Assembly (NCBI RefSeq): GCF_011397635.1
Contig: NC_064773.1
Span: forward strand, 24,406,449 to 24,470,448
Length of the DNA stretch: 64,000 nucleotides
Source of the DNA: Epinephelus fuscoguttatus
Lineage: Eukaryota > Chordata > Actinopteri > Perciformes > Serranidae
Direction of reading: 5' to 3'
Shown: piece after piece, positions 8,842 through 20,783 of the stretch
How positions within the stretch are numbered: position 1 is the stretch's first letter
Layout of the letters: every line of letters begins with the position of its first letter
The notes under the pieces: model-generated
Seen by the model: the letters and a program-made list of their open reading frames with translations, nothing else
What the model was told of the DNA's origin: nothing
Databases searched by the model: none
Translations under genes and position numbers: made by a program

Positions 8842-11800
8842 CTGAGACAGAGACAGAGAGGAAACCATCTAAAGCAAATCGATTGATGTCTCATAGCATT
8901 TCGTAGCTCTGCTGAATGTGGCATCCAGATTTTGGATATTTAGCATTTTTATTGGCATCCTGTCTGGCCTGGCTCCAACTTACAAGTGGTTTTCATTGAG
9001 ACTGAGTATCTCTGCACACACTTGAAGGTTTTTGTTCACACTGTGCATCAACTTGAGATTGAGATCCTTGGTGAGACAAATTAGGCAGTGTGACCGTTCA
9101 TTCACAGCTGGTAATGCACGGCATTCAGGGGCCAGCTGGGCAGACTCAAGGAAAAACATGACAGCCAGGGACTCATTGCAACTCCCTAGAGCAGCTCATC
9201 ACACAAACCAACATTGCGATAGTCATTAGGGAACTCTTGCATTATTGAATCACTTTTCTCTGCCTTTTCTTTCCTTTAGTACCCTCCTTATCCTGCTGCT
9301 TTGTCCTCACTGGAGACCAACCTTTGCTCTGCTCTTCTTGCCTCTCACACTTTCACATCTCTAAGGCCAATGCTTGAAAGTTCAGCAGCCTCTAGGATAT
9401 TGCTTGGTAATTTCCCAGCTCTGAGGCTGCTGTCATCATTTGTTTAGTTGATATGTAGACCAAATGACAGTGTGCATGAGCCGAGGGACTGCATGTAGCC
9501 CTCAGCGACGTAGGCTGATTATCTGGGAAACAGATTCACATGGTTACTGATAAAACAACAAGCCATCCTGAGCTCAATAATTAATCAAAAGATGCATAAG
9601 CGGTTGCAGTTTTCATCATCCAATAAGTTGCTTTTACAAAAAATACATATGCTCCGATGGTTTCCCTAACAAGATTTTTACTCAATAAAAATGTCACATC
9701 CTAATTTCTCCCCCGCTTATATTTATTTTTACAGTTATTAAGGTGATTTAGCAGAAAATATGTGACTTAAGTCAGGATGAAACCACATTATTCTTCAACA
9801 CTGAGTGAAATTCTGAGCCTGTTGAAATCCCACTCATCACACACAAAACTAAATCTGCTCCTTACCTCCTTCTGTCGTACAGCTTCCATGTGTTCATTAG
9901 TAAAAAGGGAGCGTGATACAACCGATGCTGCTATAACAGTATCCATTGGTGTAACCTCCAAAGCACCAGCACGCTCCAGGTTGTTTAGTAGTCTGCTATA
10001 GGTTTTCTAACTTGATTTAATCCTTGAAGTGAGTCGTCAGATGTTTCATTGAAGGAGAACAGAAACTGTACACTCCTCTCCTGGTCTCTTCTCCAATCTT
10101 TAACTTTCATTCACTCTTTCTGTCCCCACACACGCTGGATCTGACTTCCTCTCTCCCTCCCTCTCCCTCTCTCTCTCTTTCTGTCCCTTGCTTTTTTTAT
10201 GTGTGTCTCTATCTGCCGGCCTTCTCTCACAGCTGACATTATGAGCAAACTATGAAGAATGAATGACTCTGAATACTGACTGAAACTAGTTACATATCAT
10301 ATTCTTGCCCACTAGCTGCAGGAAAACGACTGACACATGGGGCACACGTCACTGTGTTAAATTATTTCCCTCCAAATCTGAAATTCCCTGGAATTTACAT
10401 CACAACTGCTTCCGAGCCACAGTTGCCCACGCAGCTGTAGCTTATCAGCACGCCCTCAGTGCCTCAGGGTGCACGTATAGTCACTAACATGGAAATTAAT
10501 TGGAAAGTTCCAATGGGATTTGCAAGCTGCAAGTGAAAAAAGAAATGGCAACGGCCTCTAAAATGTTGCATCTTGAAAGAAACCAACTACCAGTCAGTGT
10601 TTTTGAAGTGTCCTGATATAAATGAATTCAAGAGGTGACCGTTAAGTAACATCCTTAATGTCAGAAAGACTGTTCCATAAATCAGTACAGAAAGCATACA
10701 ACAAAATCCATTTTTGACTTTAAATGGGACAAATCAGGTTTTACATCTAGGGCTCTTCAAATATTAGGAGCCATTCTCCAACATGTTATTGCATTGTTGC
10801 TTCAAATTTCCTTACATGAAACAATCTTTTTTATTGGTCTGAGGCAACTACCATGGGCAGAACAAAGATTCATCACTTTAACCAGCATTTGCCAAGAAAA
10901 ATTCTGATTTTATCATTTTGGTTATAAGAGTATTGCAGCTAAAACAATAAGCGTTTATCACCAAAAATGTTAACTTATTAATTCTCACAATACACTTTAT
11001 TTTTATGAGTGCATACCTGATGCATTCAGGTACAATGGGACAAAAAAAAAATCAGATTTTTTTTTTCTGAATTGAGACCAGCATGTTTTAGGCTACCAGG
11101 TGCTATAAAATCATGACTTATGCTATTGTGTGCCAACCTGTAATAGTACAGACATTTTATATATTTTTTTGTCACTTAAAAAATATTAAAGATGACCCCA
11201 TGTCAGCCACAACACACATCCATTGTAGACAATATGGCACCACGCGTTAGGCAGTGAAATTGAACGATCTTTTAATAGAAAATTAATAGTTAGGTTGCAT
11301 CAGTGACTTAATGAATTAATGACTGAACATATAAATTTATTTAACCAATTAAGAAACAAACGAACATGGCTGCCCCATTTTATCGTACCAGCTAGTCCAT
11401 TTTACCTTAACATGTCATCACAGTGAAGGAGGGGTTCTTGATGTGTTTGAAGGTCCATAGTTTCTAAATTATTTTACTTAATCACATATTTTCTTTCTAG
11501 AAATATACCAGAGATCCATATCATGCTCTAAAAGTGTGACTAAAAGTAGTGTCCACAATTGTAGGTGTTTTTCTTGGTAATCTACCAAAAAAGTGTCCCA
11601 AATTACCTGATGTTTCTCCATATATTTACAGTTTTGACAGGATTTGTAATCCTTATGTTTCTTTTTTAATATATTCATTTTTCTTGTAGCGCAATCTTGC
11701 TTAAAGGTTATTTGTTGAAGTGATATGATGTATTGCTAATTTTATTTGATACCTTGTAATAATAGTAAGTTTAACCACAACGAAATTTAGAACAATGTCT

Positions 11801-12060
11801 AATCCTATAGAACCACCTCTTAATATGTAGTCTGCACACAGTTTAAACACATATATACTGAGCTAATTAACTGGATATCATGTTTTTTAAAAAAAAAAAA
11901 AAAAAAAAAGGCTTACCAGATTTCAAATCCTGGCAAAGTCTGGTGCTGAATCCCTGCTGCAGTGTGAGGCAGTGAACTGAAGTAATAGAAGTGTTTTTGG
12001 CGGGGCAGCTTTTAAACCATGTAGAATCTGCCTGCACATGATGATAGGCTGGCTCTCCCC
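8842..12060. other. Intergenic interval between divergent dennd2a and slc37a3
   Basis: No convincing coding exon is seen. It holds a CT-rich tract (10140-10192, likely promoter-proximal for dennd2a), AT-rich non-repetitive DNA at 10.5-11.8 kb, and a 20-bp A run near 11890. Confidence 0.6.
9866..10202 (-). promoter_or_regulatory. dennd2a: Candidate dennd2a promoter and non-coding first exon
   Basis: Reading leftward there is a TATA-like CATAAAAAAAGC (about 10191-10202), a GA-rich tract, then a stretch ending CAGAAGGAG before a strong GTAAGG donor at 9865. Spliced to the acceptor at 8842 this would supply the 5' UTR. It would contain short upstream ATGs that stop before the CDS. It is inferred from signals only. 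Confidence 0.4.
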
Positions 12061-12281
12061 CACAAGTGGCACAGTGACAGGTGAAAGCTGAACAGCTGCT
12101 GCCTCCTCAGTTTCTAACGCCTGTAATTCCACTCCTGTCCTGCCGGTGGCAGCAGAGCGCCGCTGTGCTCTGCGCGCAGCAGCAGCAGCAGCGTCAGTGA
12201 CACAGGACTCCACCGCAGCTGTAAACACAGATTGTTGCCACACCGAGAACAACCCAGCTAACGTCAGCACTAGCAGGAGAG
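12060..12281 (+). promoter_or_regulatory. slc37a3: Candidate slc37a3 promoter and non-coding exon 1
   Basis: A locally GC- and CpG-richer block with a GCAGCAGCAG run ends in AGGAGAG before a consensus GTAAGA donor at 12282. The next acceptor in phase-free position is at 15082, eleven bases before the slc37a3 ATG. No TATA box is evident. Confidence 0.5.
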
Positions 12282-15082
12282 GTAAGAAAATACTTTGTGT
12301 GTGTTTATTCAGAGTTTGACACTACAACCGGAAACTTTTTGTTCGTGGACGTTTAATGTGACTAACGTTTAACGAACCCGGAACTGGCTGAGGAGCTCGA
12401 GGCTGTGTCACCCAGTAACGATAAAACTAGCTAACGCTGCCTTGTCACTCAGTGAGGCAGGGATGGACAGCAGTTGGAGCAGAAGTGGACAAAGCTCTCT
12501 TTAAGAATAGCAAAATACAACCTTTCCATGGTCCTACTGCAAACAGAACTTCGCCTACGAACAAGCTAAATGGTCTCTTTATGACCATAAAGTCATAAAA
12601 ACAGTGATGACACCAGAGGCACAAACTGGAGCCATCTGTTTTGAGATGTAAAGAAAACTGATGGCGTCCTGTGAACAGGTCTTCCTGCTTACATTTTCAT
12701 TTTACTTTGGTGTGCTGTACAGAATGTACAGTGTCACAGTCCCACCTGTCAGTTCCTGTACCTGCAGGAATCTGAAAATTGCCACCAGGCAGAACCACAT
12801 GGTCATAAATTTTGCAGGTGAACATTTACCTGCCTTACAGGCCTGTTTGATCAGATAAGATGTTGTGTTTTGAGTGACAGGGTGTGGAGGAGGAATGCAG
12901 CTAAGTATATCTAGTCAGGTACTGCACCCAAGTACACATTTGAGGCACTTGTACTTTTCCTTTTATGGCAATTTCTTTTTAGTTTATAAATTACTAATAT
13001 GACAAATACATATTAAACTTTAGGTCACCTACTAGAATAACATAACCGATAGCTTTTTCAGTCCACTAGATACATTTTGCTGCTGCAAAAAAATGGCTGA
13101 AGTGAGGTGAACAGACTGAAATCTTATCAGATAAAACAGGTAATTACAAAGTTTTTCTTTGGGGATATAATTTACTGTTGATAAAAGGTAATAAATTGCT
13201 ATATATTTTACTGCAATATACAGAATATCACAGCATATGATAATATCGTATCGTGGATCCTGTGGTGATTCCCAGCCCTCGTCATTTTTAAAGAAAAAAA
13301 TAGTCAAAATTTTCTGAATCCGACCTCTTAAATTTGACTCTTTTTTGATTTCTGTACTCCTCTATGACATTAAACTGCATATTTTTGGGTTGTGGAAAAA
13401 AAACAAGACATTTGAGGGTGTCATTTTGGGCTTTGATCGACATTTTTCCTCCATTTTCTGACATTTTATAGACCAAACAGATTGATTAATTGAGAAAATT
13501 ATCAATAGAGTAAGGGACAGTGAAAATAATCGTTAGTTGCAGCCCTATTTTTCAACCAAAATCATTTCATGATTTCAGAGTTTGCTGCTTTTCCTTTAAA
13601 GTATTTAAATAATTTTGATCATATTGAATTTTGTATACTCAATTGGACAAAACATTCTGAAAGTGCCTCTTGTGACAGCATTTCTCACTATTTTCACTAT
13701 TTTTACACACCAAACAACCAGGCAAATTAAGGAAAAAAAAAAAATCTAACAGTCACAGAGCCTACTTTCTGCATTTAATACTTTAACTTTTAATACCTTC
13801 AGTGCACTCCCTGATGATACCTCAATACTTTTAATTAAGTAACATTTGCCTTGTAGGATCTGTCAAGCTGAAGTGGATTTATTCCCACATATAGGCAGGA
13901 CGCGTTCTCTACACAGCGGAGCTTCACGCTCTCCCTGGCCAGCAGCCTAGATAACGGCCAGGGTTTCATAGGCGGAGTGACAGTCGTGAAAAAACATCAG
14001 CTGATTATGAAATGATCTATCAAGGAAATGAAAGTGAGGCCATTGACTTTCATATCAGTTTTTCCCAGATGAATGGTTCTCAACATTTTGGCCTCTGGCC
14101 CACAAATAAAGCCATAAACAATCCACATTAAATGAGTTTCATTGCCATTATCATAAAAAGAATCTGTGTTTCACTATCAGTAACATTCTTTCATGCTGCA
14201 GCAATTTCTGAGCTTGTGTTTACTTTTCAAATAAAAGAGTCAAATGAGTTTCACACCCTGAGGCATACAGATTTTAAATTTAGGGGAAAAGACAGCCCTG
14301 GTATTGGATCAATACTCAGTATCAGCAGATCCTCCCAAGTTGAATCAGACTCATATTGGGACTGAAGAAGGGGATAGAGTCCCGTGTACACAACATGAAG
14401 GGATGCATGGTTTTAGCTGCACAGGCTGGTGGGGGAGGTGTAATGGTTTCAGAGGCAGTCAGTGCACACTGGGCCCATTGATACCTGTGGGTTCCAGTAC
14501 ACACCCCGGCATTCAGCCCAGGTGCATCTATTCATACTCGTCTTTTACCCCCAAGGGACGGATACTTTTTACAAACAAGTATTGCCTGTTTTGGTGCAAT
14601 ATTCAGCCAGGACTGGTAAAATAATGCTCTCACCTGGTCACCACATTCTTGGGAGAACTTAAACAGGTTCACACTAAAACTCTGGGAACACTGCATGGTC
14701 AGCTTTAAACCTGGGATGTGTGGTGGGTGTAGTTGGGGCCAAAGGTGGCATAACATCAGTTTCTATTTATGTGTATGCCCTTTAATTTTCTTTCATATAT
14801 GAACAATATCGTTTTGTGTCCTCAGTTAGTCATTCAAGGACCAATATATATTTCTGCTCTTCGTATGTTATATGAGCTGTTGTCCTGTGCATTAGTGGAG
14901 TTGAGCATTTTAACATTGGTTTCCAATCCCTTCTTTTTTTGGTCATTACCCCAGTGATGTGCTTGTCGTAGTGGAACACTATAGCTGAACTCCCTCCCTG
15001 TCCTGTTGCTGTTGCCCCCTGAGGACCTCATCCACCACCACCACCTCCTTTCTCGTCCTCCACCTCCTCCTCCTACCTCCAG
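12282..15082 (+). repeat. slc37a3 intron 1: hAT-like ends and a Tc1 remnant
   Basis: Bases 13230-13276 end in GTGGTGATTCCCAGCCCT, and 13440-13547 end in AATCGTTAGTTGCAGCCCTA. Both are right ends of common fish hAT-type elements. Bases 14290-14335 carry a GGTATTGGATCAATACTCAG repeat. Bases 14380-14720 give broken Tc1-like peptide text (GGVMVSEAVSAHW, GPLIPV). No coding exon is found here. Confidence 0.5.
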
Positions 15083-15093
15083 CCGCCCCTGTG

Positions 15094-15170
15094 ATGCCTC
15101 CCTCGTGCTGTGGCTGCTTGTCACAGTACACTCATCATCATCTGGTTGCCTTCCTCCTCACCTTCTTTAG
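15094..15170 (+). CDS. slc37a3: slc37a3 coding exon 1
   Basis: A long pyrimidine tract leads to the acceptor at 15081-15082, so 15083-15093 is 5' UTR. The ATG (G at -3) opens MPPSCCGCLSQYTHHHLVAF and the start of helix 1. The donor is AG before GTAATC, phase 2. This start is preferred over an ATG at 12661 because it matches the family N-terminus and splices in frame. Confidence 0.93.
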
Positions 15171-18100
15171 GTAATCTAGGTCATCTTAAAGGAATACTTC
15201 AATGAGAAAATGACTGCCAATCAATTGGACACCCCTTGTTACGTTGCATTTGTGAAGAAATTTTGTTTTTCTCGCATGACTCCACGTTGAATGAATCCAA
15301 AAAAAAAACAAAAAAACAAAAAACAGAAAATTCTTGATGAATTGGAGTAAAAGGGGGGCATTAAACAAAAGCAAAACTATATCATAACATCAGTTAACAA
15401 ACTGTCACACATCTCAGTCAGTAATATCTAAGTCTCATTTAGTTGTCGTTTGCTCTGTACTTTCATCAACAATGTTCGTTCTTTTTGGGTTCTTCGTTCA
15501 CTGTTGAGGCATTTGATAAAAACAAGTTTTCTTCACAAATTCAAGGTAACAGGGTGAGTAACTGATATAAAAATGGTTCATTTGTGGGTGACGTATTCCT
15601 TTAAAGTTCTTCCTCAAACCTGCTACCACTGTAAATGTTCCCACATGAGGTAAAGTAACAGTGGGACTTTATATGGCTTTTGTATTTTGCTTTTTAGCTT
15701 ATCTTTATTTACTTGTTGCTTTAAAGTATATCCAGTGGAAAGAGTTACAGGAGTTACAGCAGTTTTAAAGTAACTAATCATTCATAGCCCACTGAGATAA
15801 AAGAACAAACCACAAGAAAATAGTGGAGCTCAATAAGAGCGTGCCAAGTAATCAGGAACACACCATGAATGAGTGTGAGGTGTAAATGTAGGTGAAAGGT
15901 GTATCGTGCAAGGTTAACCCAGGTCAGACGAGGTCAAGATAACACAGACAAAAAGTAGTGATTTCCAATAGACAGGGTTGCCACACTATCTTTAAAGGTA
16001 GTAAAAATGAAATGTAATGTTTTCTTATTGTGAAAATAAAATCAAAAAAGGAAATAATCTTCCAATAATCTTATATAACAACATGTTTGTATCAGTATTT
16101 TCTCTTTACAGAACTCATTTTCTAAATGTATAAAAGCCTGTAAATGAAGAATGTATAGCAGCGCTAATTAGAGCAGGATTTAAATCATATTCTTCACATA
16201 TGTTCAGTCACTGCTGTTAATCTGTAATTACAGCAGATGTGGTATCACACTCCTATCAGGAGCAAAGCAAAATGTCGTCTGCATCAGGTAGTAGCACACA
16301 ATGATTACTTTCATGCATAAAAGTGTTGCAATACAGTGTTTCTTGTGAATTTATTCAGCAGAATTGAACTGCTACTACTTTGGAATTTAACCTTTTGGGT
16401 GCCTTATGTAACCAAATGTAGCCTAAGACAACAAAGGGCCGTTTCATATTCGACGCATGCAACACGGGCAAGCGAGACAAGTGGCGCGAGCAACGCACTT
16501 CCTTCCATAGTCAACACACTGAACACAAGTGACGCGGTCGACACTTGAAATGCAATACATCGCTTGTGCAATAGGGGGTAGCAGAGTCACCGGTACATTC
16601 CGGCTAGCTCGTGCTGCTGTAGCTAGCTAGTACTGCTATTTTATTAGAGTGCAGGGCACTAGAACTGTCATATAAATGGGGGTGTGCCCGTACGAGTTCG
16701 CAAAGTTTTTCCTCTTGCCCACCATACCTGTTTCTTCTGTGAATAACAAAAAGTTGTTAATTTCAAGTACATCGCTTGCATTATCTCCCCTGCTGGCAAC
16801 GCGTGGTATTACACACGTCGCTGCGTTGTGTTTCAAAAAAATGGACAACACATTTTGAGATGCAAGCACGCATCATGGCAACCAATGCATCCCATGCGTT
16901 CGCGTCTGCTTGTCTTTGTTTCGACTATGAAACGGCCCTAACAGTAGGTAATATTGTATATTATGATATTATCATGTAAATAATGGCCATTTTTCCAACC
17001 ATTAGCGCTTGAACTGATGCTGAGCAGAACAAGAATTATTGTGCCAGTGTATTAAACAAGTGTTCAGCATCGCCTCCAGCTGAAGTGTGACCTTTGACCT
17101 ATTCACACTATGTGGATGGTTTAGATAAATCCCTCTCAAGTCCCTTTACTTGCTGAGTAAAACTGTACTCTGTCTCTCCAGCTATGTGTTGCTACACGCG
17201 TCCAGGAAGACCTTCAGCAACGTGAAAGTCAGTATCTCAGCCCAGTGGACGCCATCTGTCCAGAATGCCAGCGCGCCAGCTTACTCTCCTGGCGAGGTAC
17301 TGAGCAGCAGAACTTTTACATCCCTGTTGTAGATCAAACAGCATGTAATTAACTGTGTTTTTGGCTGTCCCAGACATGGGAGGACAATCATCTGTTTGCA
17401 GATGAACAGCAGGCCACTCTGTTCCTGGGAGCTCTGGACTCCATCTTCCTCTTCTCATATGCAGTGGTGAGGGGCGAACATGATTTTTTATTTGTTTAAG
17501 AAGCTTTTCAAAGTAGTGATGTCTGCAACAGAAAATGTCTCTGTGTGACTTTGTGTGTCTTGGTCCTGTCCATGCAGGGTCTGTATCTCAGCGGTGTGAT
17601 CGGGGACAGGGTGAACCTGCGCTACGTGCTCTGCATCGGCCTGTGTGGCTCTGCTGCAGTGGTGAGTACACAGATGGACCTTGTGTTTGGCTGTGTGTGT
17701 GATCTTGATAGGGTTCTTTTTTTTTAATTGAATATTCCTTATGGAAACCCAATTTTTCCTTGGTAACATTACTTACTATTTTTGAAATACTGAGTCATTA
17801 TTTCCACAGTTTCTCAATATAATGACCTAAAGGATCTGTTTTTGTCTCATCGCTTATATATGCGCATAATATTTTCAGAATACAACTGTGGCTGTCTGTG
17901 TGTTTGCAGGAGTTCGTGTTTGGCACTCTCACCGAATGGCTCCATTTCTACAACGTCTATCTGTACTGTAGCCTGTGGGTGCTGAACGGCCTGCTACAGT
18001 CAGCCGTCTGGCCCTGCGTGGTGGCCGTCATGGGCAACTGGTTCGGCAAGGCGGGGTGCGTGACATTTCTCTGTTTGCAAAACCGGCATTTATCTGATGT

Positions 18101-19421
18101 TTCTGAAAGCATTACAACTGCAACATCTATCCAGCTTTAAAATATTTAGTCAAGTTGGTGTCTGTAAAGTGAAGCTTTATGATACACACCCACACACGGA
18201 AACACACACGCTCACACTCACACAATGACATCCATTCACTGGAGCTGCCGCCAAAACATAGACGCCATTTAGACTCAGTTTTCCTCAGCAACAGGACGTA
18301 ATTTTTTTTTAATCTGAAAATGGAACAGACAGTTTGAATGAAATACTTTTATATTTCTAACTTTCTCTAATTGACCTTCATGATGTTGTTTTCCAGCCGT
18401 GGCTTCGTGTTTGGCCTGTGGAGTGCTTGTGCCTCTGTGGGCAACATCCTGGGGGCCTTTCTTGCTTCTAGTGTGCTCAAGTATGGATATGAGGTAAGAC
18501 ACACACACACACACACACATTTATTGATACCTTTTAATAAGGCTGGGCGATATGGCCTAAAAAAAAATCTCTGATTTTTTCACAAAAAATCCGATTCACG
18601 ATTTAAATCAATTTTTTCCCCTCCTAGTTAAAAAAATATATATTTGCAGCCTGGCAGCACATACCTGGGGTCCAAAACTTTCAGCATGTGAATAAACCCC
18701 AGCTTTTCCACGGTAGCCTATATATGGGCACCATATCTCTTGCAATATACATGGCGACTGCATCTGTGATCGCTTTCCACCGGACCCCTTTCTTATCGTA
18801 CAGCAGTGTTTCTCCTACCATCATATTGGATCACAACAGAAGTCATTTAAGGATACCTTTCCTATAGAACAGGTCTATACCTTGTCCTTTTATTAAACAA
18901 ACTAAATAACCTTATGTTAAGGGCTGAGCCTGATGTGTGTGGCTTGTGTGTGTGTGTGTGTGTGGAGTTGTGTATGTGTGTAGTTGTTGTAGGAGGTATG
19001 AGACGTTAGTGCGCCGGATGTGGTGTGTGACGTCAGACGGGTGCGCCCCAGGTGAGGCATGTGCTCTGTTGTTTACATCGAGCAGCCACAGTGAAGAAGC
19101 CTACGCAGTTCTGCACGCTGTTTTTGAGTTATTTCCCTCTATGTAAAAGTCAGACACTGATGAGAGAGACTGTGCATCATCCCTGCAGTGCTGAAAATAA
19201 AGTGCCGTTCTTTAACGCAGACGAAGTCCCGTTGTTTATGTGTTGTTGCCACAACGAGCTAACACAAGCTAAGGGAGCTAATGGTCTTCGGAGCTCCCTT
19301 TACTGAGGTTCGGGGGTCTGCCAGCTTAGCGTTGGTAACACTTATTTATCTTATTGACACAACGGCATGTCATTTATGTCCCTACACGGTGCGCGTCTAA
19401 AATCCTCCTCTGCTCCCTGTG

Positions 19422-19472
<51 letters not shown>

Positions 19473-20739
19473 AGCACAGACACAGGTGTGCACAAACACA
19501 GGTGTGCACAAACACAGGTGTGCACACAAAAGCGCTGAAGAACTCGTTCCCTTTCTTGAGAACGAGTTCTTCAGCACTCACTGCCATGTTGTTTGTGTGT
19601 CAAGCGCGCGGGGGGGATGGTTGAGAAACTCGATTTTCATTAGAACAAATCGGCCTAAACTGCAAATTCGAATTAATCGATAAAATCGATTTATTACCCA
19701 GCCCTACCTTTTACTGTAATTTCCTCAGCAGCTAAACTGTGACATGATGTACTGTATGTTGCTGTGTGCAGTATGCCTTCCTGGTGACCTCAGTGGTGCA
19801 GTTTGCTGGTGGGGTGGTGGTGTTCTTTGGCCTGCTAACCTCCCCAAAAGAAGTCGGTAAGGACCACAGCGAACATGTCAGAAAAATGTGCCGTTTGTGT
19901 ACTTACAGTGTATTTAGGTTACCCTAAAAATGCTGCTCGGTTGACAGTATTCCACCTAACCTCATAAAAGGAAATCTTATGAAATCTTGTATGTGTTAGA
20001 CTCTATGTTGAATTTAAACTGACCTCATTCTCACAGAAGCCATCTTGAACTAGAAATAGAGGCAGTTAGTGTCCTGATTGCCTAAATTGATTGAATTTGA
20101 GCTTGACTGTGTGTTTGTTTGTGGCAGGTTTGAGCTTGGAGTCAGACACTGGATTGAGTCCGGTGGAGACGGACACAGACAGCCACAGGCCTCTGATGAG
20201 CGACGAGGAGGATGAGGTGGAGGTGGAGGTGTACGGCAGACCACTCCACTCCGTTCAGCAGCCGGATGAACCTCTGGCTGAGACTCCTCAAGCCATCGGC
20301 TTCTGCCAGGCTTTCTGCCTGCCTGGAGTGCTACCTGTGAGTCCACTCCCCCAACAAGTCAACACAAAGGCACTTTTAAACAAACAGAGATTAAACAATG
20401 CAAATACATTTCTACTCTGTTTGTTCTGCAGTATTCCCTGGCTTATGCGTGTCTGAAGCTGGTCAACTACTCCTTCTTCTTCTGGCTTCCTTACTACCTG
20501 AGCAACAACTACAAGTGGAAGGAGGCAGAGGCTGACCGCCTGTCTGTGTGGTACGATGTCGGAGGAATCATCGGTGAGTGTCAGGCAGATTTCTGCATTT
20601 TCTTCCATCTTTTATCTAATCATAGTCTCCTTGAAATTTAAGTCATTGAAAAATTAGCGCTTTTTTAAAGGAAGTTAGTACTGGACAGTAAAAAATAAGA
20701 TGCAATAAAGACATTTGATTTCATTGGATATGATATATG

Positions 20740-20783
<44 letters not shown>

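Noticed and set aside
12661-12858. ATG frame beginning MASCEQVFLLTFSFYF, resembling the slc37a3 N-terminus (VFLLTF)
   Set aside because: No donor in a phase compatible with the next slc37a3 exon, and it lacks the QYTHHH segment; the exon at 15094-15170 fits fully.
19351-19624. Open frames of His-Thr or Val-Cys repeats
   Set aside because: Products of the CA/TG microsatellite inside the hAT-like element; the same applies to 7814-8032, 46410-46819 and 20665-20853.
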